A stretch of DNA of 64,000 nt from Corynebacterium halotolerans (GTDB lineage Bacteria > Actinomycetota > Actinomycetes > Mycobacteriales > Mycobacteriaceae): contig NZ_JVMD01000005.1 of NCBI RefSeq assembly GCF_001056295.1, positions 1 through 64,000 on the forward strand, given 5' to 3'. The notes beneath the pieces are model-generated. The model did no database searches, had not been told where the DNA came from, and saw only the letters and a list, made by a program, of their open reading frames with translations. Shown piece by piece: positions 58,497 through 64,000 of the stretch. Position 1 is the stretch's first letter. Each line of letters opens with the position of its first letter. Both the position numbers and the translations under genes were made by a program.

Positions 58497-59099
58497 ATGG
58501 CAACCAGATTCCTCTACATAGCCCGGCATGGAGACGCCGATGCATTCGGAGCCTTGACTGAAATTGGCCGGGAGCAATCCCGCTTACTCGGTCGTCGCCT
58601 CGCTGGGCTTCCCATCAGCGGTGTTTGGCACTCCCCGTTGCCGAGGGCCAGGGATACGGCGAGACAGTTGGACCTCTACTTGGAAGGCGATCTCGAACTG
58701 GCGGCTCGCCCTGAGTTGGTGGACCACGTCCCGTATGTTCCCCCTCGGTCACGGATCCCAGGTCCGTGGTTGCCGTTTTTCGATGGATACGCGCGAGAGG
58801 AAGCCGAGGCGGGACATCAGGTCGCGCGCTCACTGGTGGATCGTTTCGCGGTCGCCCCGGAAAGCGGGGAAGACGTGCACGAAGTCCTCATCACGCATGC
58901 GTATCCGATCGCTTGGCTGCTGCGTGACGCCTTTGGTGCTCCACCCGAACGTTGGCTCGGAGTGGAGAGCGCGAATGCAGCGCTCACGGTGATCGAGTAC
59001 CGGCTGCAACTGGCGCCGAGCGTCATCATGTTCAACGACATGAGCCATTTACCGGAGGAGTTGCGCTGGACCGGGTTCCCCGAGAGATTGCGGCCGTGA
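58497..59099 (+). CDS. Histidine phosphatase-superfamily protein (island gene)
   Basis: 200 residues. The branch-1 phosphoglycerate-mutase-like signature is present: FLYIARHGDADAF with catalytic His11, HSPLPRARDTA with a phosphate-binding Arg, and a second His134 in LITHAYPIAWLL. It probably removes phosphate from a small molecule or protein. The ATG 58497 has no nearby Shine-Dalgarno (GAAGGAG is 22 nt upstream), and a GTG at 58476 is too close to it, so the start is unsure. It lies 151 bp downstream of the dikinase-like gene, same strand, and ends at the tRNA-His terminator. Confidence 0.82.
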   Translation: MATRFLYIARHGDADAFGALTEIGREQSRLLGRRLAGLPISGVWHSPLPRARDTARQLDLYLEGDLELAARPELVDHVPYVPPRSRIPGPWLPFFDGYAREEAEAGHQVARSLVDRFAVAPESGEDVHEVLITHAYPIAWLLRDAFGAPPERWLGVESANAALTVIEYRLQLAPSVIMFNDMSHLPEELRWTGFPERLRP

Positions 59100-59137
59100 T
59101 TTGGCGGCGAACTCTCCTGTGGGCCGTGCAAATGAGG

Positions 59138-59172
59138 AAGGCCCGGACCTTGCGGTCCGGGCCTTCTCTTTC
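59138..59172. terminator. Bidirectional terminator between the island and tRNA-His
   Basis: A perfect 12-bp stem AAGGCCCGGACC (59138-59149) / 59154-59165 with a TTGC loop. CTCTTT follows on plus and CCTCATTT on minus. Confidence 0.85.
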
Positions 59173-59174
59173 GG

Positions 59175-59248
59175 GGTGACTGACGGGACTCGAACCCGCG
59201 ACACCCAGGATCACAACCTGGTGCTCTACCAACTGAACTACAGTCACC
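59175..59248 (-). tRNA. tRNA-His (anticodon GTG)
   Basis: About 74 nt. On the minus strand GTGACTG pairs with CAGTCAC, with an extra G before it (G-1) opposite discriminator C, the hallmark of tRNA-His. The anticodon loop reads GGTTGTGATCC with anticodon GTG. CCA is not encoded. The 3' end faces the AT-rich island. Confidence 0.96.
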
Positions 59249-59364
59249 ATCGCATTCACGTCAGCGGCGTGAGCCCCTGCCGTGCAGCGGATTACAGGAT
59301 AACCCACGAAATGCGCCCGACAAAACCGCAGGTCGGGGGCGTGTCCGGCGAGGTTTGGCCGGGG

Positions 59365-60033
59365 TCAGTCCGTGGGCATCGCGCGGCACGCGTCGTCGGC
59401 CGCACGGGCGACCTCTTCCGTGGTCGGCCCATCTCCGGGCACCAGCATGGTGCGGCGGTAGAACTCGAGCTCGCGGATCGACTCGCGGATGTCGGCCAGC
59501 GCCCGGTGGGCCATGCCCTTCTCCGGCTGCCCGAAGTACACGCGCGGGTACCAGCGGCGGGCGAGCTCCTTCAGCGAGGACACGTCGATCATGCGGTAGT
59601 GCAGGAACTGGTCGAGCTCCGGCATGTACCGATTGATGAAGGTCCGGTCCGAGGCGATCGAATTGCCCGCGAGCGGCGCCTGGCGTTCCGCCGGAACCCA
59701 CTGGCGGACGTAGTCGAGGACCATCTGCTCCGCCTCGGTGAGATTCACCGACGACGCCCGGATCTCCTCGGTCAGCCCCGAGGAGTTGTGCATGTTGGTG
59801 ACGAACTCGTCCATCTGCGCCAGATCGGTCTCGGAGGCGTGGACGACGATGTCGACGCCCTCGCCGAGCACGTTCAGGTCGGCGTCGGTCACCAGTGCCG
59901 CGATCTCGACGATGACGTGTTTCTGCGGGTCCAGTCCCGTCATCTCGCAGTCGATCCAGACGATGCGGTCGTACTTGGGGTGCGTGCCGTTGCCGTTCGC
60001 GCCGCCGTTCGCGCTTCCGTTGCCGCCGGTCAC
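59365..60033 (-). CDS. orn: Oligoribonuclease
   Basis: 222 residues. A DEDDh 3'-5' exonuclease that degrades 2-5-mer RNA, including pGpG. Motifs are [20 protein letters not shown] (Exo I: Asp, Glu), [16 protein letters not shown] (Exo II) and [20 protein letters not shown] (Exo III: His, Asp). A 17-residue Gly/Asn-rich N-terminus precedes the domain. GTG 60033 overlaps the cmrA stop by 4 nt. In mycobacteria orn (Rv2511) is also near the Rv2509 reductase. Confidence 0.96.
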   Translation of the reverse strand: MTGGNGSANGGANGNGTHPKYDRIVWIDCEMTGLDPQKHVIVEIAALVTDADLNVLGEGVDIVVHASETDLAQMDEFVTNMHNSSGLTEEIRASSVNLTEAEQMVLDYVRQWVPAERQAPLAGNSIASDRTFINRYMPELDQFLHYRMIDVSSLKELARRWYPRVYFGQPEKGMAHRALADIRESIRELEFYRRTMLVPGDGPTTEEVARAADDACRAMPTD

Positions 60034-60827
60034 TGGGCCATCCCCTCGTAGAGCTTGCCGACGATCGGCGCCACCAGCCAGCGCGGCAGGTAGTTGCCGG
60101 CGGTGTTCATGCCCTTGCTCAGCACGCCGGGCACCACGCGCAGCCGGTTGGCCGCCAGCGCATCGAGGCTGTCGCGGGCGCAGTCATCCGTGGAGGTCCA
60201 CAGGAAATCCGGGATGTTCTCGTCGACCTCGTTCGCGCCGCCGTCGCGCACGTCGGGGCGGACCGGGCCGGGGGCCAGCAGCGTGCAGTGCACGCCCGTG
60301 CCCTTGAGGTCGTAGTGCAGCGCCTCGGTGAACGTGTTCACGAACGCCTTGGTGCCCACGTACGTGGCGTTGTTCGGGATCACCGTGGTGCCGGCCGCCG
60401 AACCGACGTTGAGGATCGCCCCCGATCCCCGCTCGACCATCGGCGCGATCACCAGCTGGGTCAGGTCGAACAGCGCCGTGGCGTTGAGCTCGAACTGCGC
60501 GCGCTCGTACTCCGGATCCAGATCCTGGAAACGGCCGAACGTGGCCACGCCGGCGCAATTGACCATCACGCTGATCTGGCGTTCACGCAGCTCGTCGCAA
60601 AGCTCCGCCCGTGCCGTCGAGTCGGACAGGTCGCAGGGCCGGACCTCGACGGCCAGGGAGGGGCCGGAGAGTTCGGCGGCCAGGGCGGTCATCTTGTCCT
60701 CGGACCGCGCGACGAGGGTCAGGGAATGTCCGCGCCGGGCGAGCTCCCGGGCCAACGCCATTCCGATGCCGGATGACGCGCCGGTCACCACCGCGCGGTA
60801 ATCGGGATGGGGGGCGGGCAATGCCAT
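60030..60827 (-). CDS. cmrA: Short-chain dehydrogenase, CmrA/Rv2509-like mycolate reductase
   Basis: 265 residues. An SDR with the NADP(H)-binding [20 protein letters not shown], the NCAG variant of NNAG, and the catalytic Tyr-Lys in [15 protein letters not shown] after NVGSAAGT with the Ser. CmrA reduces the beta-keto group of newly made mycolate in corynebacteria; the assignment is supported by co-occurrence with orn as in M. tuberculosis and by the mycolic-acid lineage. ATG 60827 has GAGGACG upstream. It is the first gene of a cmrA-orn operon. Confidence 0.85.
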   Translation of the reverse strand: MALPAPHPDYRAVVTGASSGIGMALARELARRGHSLTLVARSEDKMTALAAELSGPSLAVEVRPCDLSDSTARAELCDELRERQISVMVNCAGVATFGRFQDLDPEYERAQFELNATALFDLTQLVIAPMVERGSGAILNVGSAAGTTVIPNNATYVGTKAFVNTFTEALHYDLKGTGVHCTLLAPGPVRPDVRDGGANEVDENIPDFLWTSTDDCARDSLDALAANRLRVVPGVLSKGMNTAGNYLPRWLVAPIVGKLYEGMAQ

Positions 60828-61120
60828 GTTCGTCCTCGTGGTCGCTCGACGGATGGTTACGCCGCAAGCCTAGTGTGCCCGGCCGCGCGACACGGGACGG
60901 GCGGGAGAGTGCCGTTTCGGGAGGGGGCCGCATCCTCCCGCCAATGGCTGAAAATATGTTGTTTACGCATGTCGACACCGTTAACGGGTGTCCCCATCCC
61001 CGGCGTGGAAAACGAAAATCGCGGCCGCCGCCCATTAGCATTGGCGGCTAAGCGACTGGCTGCGATGGCCGACGGCCATCAACCCCGCCGCAAATGGCGG
61101 GGCGCAGGAAAGGAATGACG

Positions 61121-61744
61121 ATGAACGGCGACACCCCCGAAGCCAACGGCGCAAAGCCCTCGGTCGACGAGGCGATCATCGAGGCGGCGCGCGACAGCAT
61201 CATGACCGTCGGGCTCCGCCGCACGTCGATCGCCGAGATCGCCCGCAAAGCCGGCGTGTCCCGCCCGACCGTCTACCGCCGCTACGCGGACCTCGACGAG
61301 CTGGCCAACGAAGTGATCACCCGCGAGTTCCTGCGCATCCTCGCCGACCTGCGCCAGATGCCCGGCGACGCCCGCGCCCGCATCGTCGACCGTTTCCGCA
61401 TCATCCTCGAGCGGCTCTCCAACGGCGACTTCTTCCTCAACCTCGCCGAGACCGACCCCGAGCGCATCGTCCGCGCGATCATCCGCCCGAAGGGCTCCAG
61501 CGAGCGGACCATCATCGAGCAGTTCATCCTGCCCGGCATCGTCCACGGCCAGGAGGACGGGTCCGTCCGCGACGGCGACCCCATGGTGCTGTCCAACAAC
61601 GTGTTCATGGTCATGCAGTCCGCCGTGCTGATGTGCTCCAACATGCTGCGCGAGAGCACCGGCGACGGCGCGGGCTCCGACGGGGCCGCGCACAACGCGG
61701 TGGCGGAAGTCACCGAGATGGTCGACCGCTACCTGAGGCCCTGA
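61121..61744 (+). CDS. TetR-family regulator
   Basis: 207 residues. The helix-turn-helix is at about residues 12-60 (AIIEAARDSIMTVGLRRTSI, then ARKAGVSRPTVYRRYADLDE). The C-terminal domain is helical. GGAAAGGA is best spaced for ATG 61121. The stop overlaps the ATG of the small membrane protein (TGATG), which is therefore a likely target or partner. The 290-bp region between cmrA and this gene shows no further gene. Confidence 0.85.
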   Translation: MNGDTPEANGAKPSVDEAIIEAARDSIMTVGLRRTSIAEIARKAGVSRPTVYRRYADLDELANEVITREFLRILADLRQMPGDARARIVDRFRIILERLSNGDFFLNLAETDPERIVRAIIRPKGSSERTIIEQFILPGIVHGQEDGSVRDGDPMVLSNNVFMVMQSAVLMCSNMLRESTGDGAGSDGAAHNAVAEVTEMVDRYLRP

Positions 61745-62142
61745 TGGCCGCCGGCGGGGAGGTTCCGCGGGCGCCCTCGCTGCGCACGCTCTTCCTCGCC
61801 TCCGCCGCGATCCACGCCGTGCTGACGGCCGCCATCATGCTCCCGATCAGCCTTCTGGTCTTGGCGGGCGCCGGGCTGAACGCCGCCGTGATCATCGGCG
61901 GAATCGTCCTCGCCCGAGGGGGCGGAGGCCGGGCCCGGTGGGTGGGCACCGCAGCCGGGATCATCGCCGTCCTGGGCTGGGGGTCGTGGCCGGTGATCTG
62001 GTTCGCCGACTCCGGCGCCGGCGGTGCCCCGATCAACATCTGGGGCATCCTGCTGCCCGGGCTCGCGGCGATTGTCTACCTGGTCGCGGGGCTTTTGCCG
62101 TCGGCCGGGGGCGCGGGCGCGGGCAGGTCGCCGCGCCACTGA
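61744..62142 (+). CDS. Small membrane protein coupled to a TetR gene
   Basis: 132 residues, four hydrophobic segments (TLFLASAAIHAVLTAAIMLP, LLVLAGAGLNAAVIIGGIVL, GTAAGIIAVLGWGSWPVIWF, NIWGILLPGLAAIVYLVAGL). No family is recognised. Translational coupling with the TetR gene is its main clue. It could be a small efflux or envelope protein. Confidence 0.65.
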   Translation: MAAGGEVPRAPSLRTLFLASAAIHAVLTAAIMLPISLLVLAGAGLNAAVIIGGIVLARGGGGRARWVGTAAGIIAVLGWGSWPVIWFADSGAGGAPINIWGILLPGLAAIVYLVAGLLPSAGGAGAGRSPRH

Positions 62143-62182
62143 CGGGCCCCGCCGACGCGTACGGCCCCGCCGCCGCACACGA

Positions 62183-62220
62183 CCGACGAGCGAAAGACAC
62201 GGCCGACGAGCGAAAGACAC
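62183..62220 (+). repeat. 18-bp direct repeat, two copies
   Basis: CCGACGAGCGAAAGACAC at 62183-62200 and 62203-62220, separated by GG, just before the terminator in the intergenic region. Confidence 0.85.
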
Positions 62221-62227
62221 TTGAAAA

Positions 62228-62272
62228 ACGACACCCCCGTGAGTGCCTTGCGCAAGGCCACGGGGGTGTCGT
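62228..62272 (-). terminator. Terminator of tRNA-Arg (minus strand)
   Basis: ACGACACCCCCGTG (62228-62241) and its complement (62259-62272) form a perfect stem; the minus-strand continuation is TTTTTC. Confidence 0.9.
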
Positions 62273-62321
62273 GTTCTTGAGGGGCGCCCGGGCTCCGCAC
62301 CCGGACCGCCCCCTTTCGTCG

Positions 62322-62395
62322 CGCCCCGGGCAGGATTCGAACCCGCGACCAGCCGGGTAGAAGCCGGATGCTCTAATCCACTGAGCTACCGAGGC
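62322..62395 (-). tRNA. tRNA-Arg (anticodon TCT)
   Basis: About 74 nt. On the minus strand GCCTCGG pairs with CCGGGGC (one G-U), discriminator G. The anticodon loop GGCTTCTACCC gives anticodon TCT for AGA. CCA is not encoded. Confidence 0.95.
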
Positions 62396-62495
62396 ATGCG
62401 AGACGGAATTCTAGCCCGGTGCGCGGGCCCGTCGGCAAGCGGGTCCGCGCCTTTCCGGGGGCGCACCGAACTTCTGCGGGGCGGGGGAGGGGGTC

Positions 62496-62501
62496 TACCC
62501 T
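62496..62501 (+). promoter_or_regulatory. -10 hexamer TACCCT for the leaderless CopD-CtaG gene
   Basis: TACCCT, then 7 nt, then ATG 62509. Confidence 0.5.
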
Positions 62502-62508
62502 AGGGGGC

Positions 62509-64000
62509 ATGACTGCGACGATGACCCGACCGACCCACAAGGTCAGGGGATCCCTCGGCTGGTACGTGGTTTTCGCCCTGGTGGCAGGTGCGCTCGCGGG
62601 CGCGCTGTCGCTGGCGTTCAACATGGATTCGCGCGCGACGCTGGGCATCCCCGACCCGGGCGTGATCACCACGGTGGGCTTCCCGCTGGCGAAGGCCGGC
62701 GGCGAGATGCTCGCGGCGCTGGCGATCGGCTCGTTCATGTTGGCGGCGTTCGGTTCCCGCCCGCGGCCCGACGGCACGATCGACCTCGACGGTTGGGCGG
62801 CGGCGCGGACGGGCCGGTGGGCGATCTTCAGCTGGGGCGCCATCGCGTTCCTGCAGATCCCGCTGGTGCTTTCCGACGTTTCGGGTCAGCCGTTGTCGAC
62901 CACCATCAGCCCGCAGAACTGGTCCGTCGCGCTCGACCAGGTGAGTGAGGCGCTGGCGTGGCTGTGGGTCGGCATCTTCGCCATGGCCGTGGCCATCGGG
63001 TCGTCGCTGACCACGAAGTGGATCTGGCAGCCGGTGTTCTTCGCGGTGTCGCTGGTGTCGATGATGCCGCTGGCCGTCGTCAGCCACAACGCCACCGGCG
63101 GCAACCACGACTACGGCACGAACTCCTACATCTGGCACCTGACGTTCACGGTGTTCTGGGTCGGCGGGCTGATGGCGCTGATCGGCCATGCGCGCCGCCG
63201 CGGCGAGTTCATGACGGAGGTCGCGTCGCGCTACAGCTTCGTCGCGCTGGTGGCGTTCGTGGCCATGAGCGTGTCGGGCGTCATCAACGCCGCGATCAAC
63301 GTGTCGTGGCAGGACCTGTTCAACAACAACTACGGCATTCTCGTGGTGGTCAAGGCGTTCCTGATCATCATCCTGGGCCTGTTCGGCTACATGCACCGCA
63401 AGGTGACCATCCCGCAGCTGGACAAGGATCCCAACGGCCCGGCGTTCTGGCGCCTGGCCATCGTGGAGGTCGTGGTCATGGCCGTCGCGGTGGGCGTGGC
63501 GGTGGCGCTGGGCCGCACGCCCCCGCCGCCGAATTACTCGGACCAGGCCGGCGGCGAGGGCCTGCCGCCGATCACCCAGATGGAGGTCAAGCTCGGCTAC
63601 CAGCTGGAGATCCCCTTCGGCTGGGAGGCGCTGTTCACGCAGTTCCGCTTCGACATCTTCTTCGGGTCGGCGGCGATCATCGCGGCGTGGATCTACCTGT
63701 ACTGGCTGCGCAAGCTGCACAAGCGCGGCGGCGAGTGGCCCATCGCCAACACCTTCTGGTGGCTGGCGGGCTGCGCGATGCTGCTGTTCACGTCGTCGTC
63801 GGCGCTGGGCGTGTACATGCCGGCGCTGTTCTCGGTGCACATGCTGGCGCACATGCTGTACTCGATGGCCATCCCGGTCATGCTGGCGCTGGGCGGCCCG
63901 GTGACGCTGGCGCTGCGCGCGCTGAAGCCGGCCGGCCGCAAGGGGCTGCCGGGCGTGCGCGAGTGGCTGGTGGCGTTCATCAACAACCCGGTGTCGCGGT
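62509..64000 (+). CDS. CopD-CtaG fusion membrane protein, 3' end outside the window
   Basis: At least 497 residues, cut by the window end. The N-terminal half resembles CopD (copper import/resistance): several helices with a His in VVSHNATGGNHDYG and IWHLTFTVFWVGGLMALIGH. The second half begins the caa3-type CtaG domain (DIFFGSAAIIAAWIYLYWLR, then FSVHMLAHMLYSMAIPVMLA with metal-ligand histidines). Actinobacteria such as M. tuberculosis (Rv0102) have this fusion. A role in copper delivery to cytochrome oxidase is inferred; ctaD is at 13181-14881. Confidence 0.88.
   Translation, partial: MTATMTRPTHKVRGSLGWYVVFALVAGALAGALSLAFNMDSRATLGIPDPGVITTVGFPLAKAGGEMLAALAIGSFMLAAFGSRPRPDGTIDLDGWAAARTGRWAIFSWGAIAFLQIPLVLSDVSGQPLSTTISPQNWSVALDQVSEALAWLWVGIFAMAVAIGSSLTTKWIWQPVFFAVSLVSMMPLAVVSHNATGGNHDYGTNSYIWHLTFTVFWVGGLMALIGHARRRGEFMTEVASRYSFVALVAFVAMSVSGVINAAINVSWQDLFNNNYGILVVVKAFLIIILGLFGYMHRKVTIPQLDKDPNGPAFWRLAIVEVVVMAVAVGVAVALGRTPPPPNYSDQAGGEGLPPITQMEVKLGYQLEIPFGWEALFTQFRFDIFFGSAAIIAAWIYLYWLRKLHKRGGEWPIANTFWWLAGCAMLLFTSSSALGVYMPALFSVHMLAHMLYSMAIPVMLALGGPVTLALRALKPAGRKGLPGVREWLVAFINNPVSR

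Noticed and set aside
56033-59099. Island considered as an integrative element with att sites
   Set aside because: No integrase and no direct repeat of the tRNA-His 3' end was found at the left edge by eye; the tRNA adjacency is noted but an att pair is not claimed.
61141-61230. CGCAAAGCC occurrences in the TetR gene counted as motif copies
   Set aside because: They match only 8-9 bases and are explained by Ala-Lys-Pro/Ala codons; not included in the dispersed-motif count.

Overview
The window is a stretch of Corynebacterium-type chromosome (Actinobacteria, Mycobacteriales). The base composition is high-GC (about 70% in most genes). Lineage markers are a single-chain type I fatty acid synthase of about 3100 residues next to acpS, a class Ib ribonucleotide reductase split as nrdHIE plus a separate nrdF, a CmrA/Rv2509-like mycolate reductase beside oligoribonuclease, and gene order shared with Corynebacterium glutamicum and Mycobacterium tuberculosis. 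Many genes start 6-7 nt after a TANNNT hexamer, which points to widespread leaderless transcription.

Layout. 1-5.8 kb: a VOC protein and AraC regulator, a PPOX-family flavoprotein, a TetR regulator, NAD synthetase, a sugar-porter MFS, a DUF3995 membrane protein and a cysteine-free L36 (rpmJ). 5.8-12.7 kb: deoxynucleotide synthesis (nrdH, nrdI, nrdE, then nrdF), preceded by three NrdR-box-like sites and interrupted by a purine nucleoside phosphorylase and an MFS carrier. 13-17 kb: ctaD (cytochrome oxidase subunit I), serB and a PTH2-type peptidyl-tRNA hydrolase. 17-22.5 kb: acyl-CoA ligase with a divergent TetR gene, an orphan protein, an APH-like phosphotransferase and an MFS exporter. 22.7-33 kb: a block collinear with M. 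tuberculosis Rv1329c-Rv1343c (dinG, pncB, clpS, DUF2017, P1 peptidase, rhomboid, murI, metallo-beta-lactamase protein, rph, rdgB, DUF3817, LprD-like), without mec-cysO-cysM. 33-35 kb: tRNA-Leu, a Pit phosphate transporter and a 57-codon leaderless gene. 35.8-48.6 kb: fas-I, acpS, an unknown gene, a FasR-like repressor coupled to bcp, and a DUF3618 gene. 49.5-55.2 kb: an L,D-transpeptidase lipoprotein, then a ChrSA-type two-component system divergent from an HrtBA-type ABC exporter. 55.3-56 kb: a DJ-1/PfpI protein. 56.0-59.1 kb: an AT-richer island ending at the 3' side of tRNA-His. 59.3-64 kb: orn, cmrA, a TetR gene with a small membrane protein, tRNA-Arg, and the 5' part of a CopD-CtaG fusion.

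How the genes work together. Nucleotide supply (nrd, deoD, rdgB, rph), NAD synthesis (nadE, pncB), envelope lipid synthesis (fas, acpS, cmrA, fasR), wall synthesis (murI, Ldt) and respiration or copper handling (ctaD, CopD-CtaG) are mostly housekeeping.

Three things are not explained by ordinary annotation. First is the island at 56033-59099: two DNA-binding proteins divergent from a minimal ATP-grasp plus phosphohistidine protein that lacks any PEP- or drug-binding domain, followed by a histidine phosphatase, with a near-perfect 29-bp palindrome at the divergent start. Second is a dispersed motif, CCGTCGCAAAGC, present in six intergenic copies and four close in-gene versions. Third is a long palindromic repeat found twice, each time between convergent genes. 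No CRISPR array, transposase, integrase or prophage was seen.
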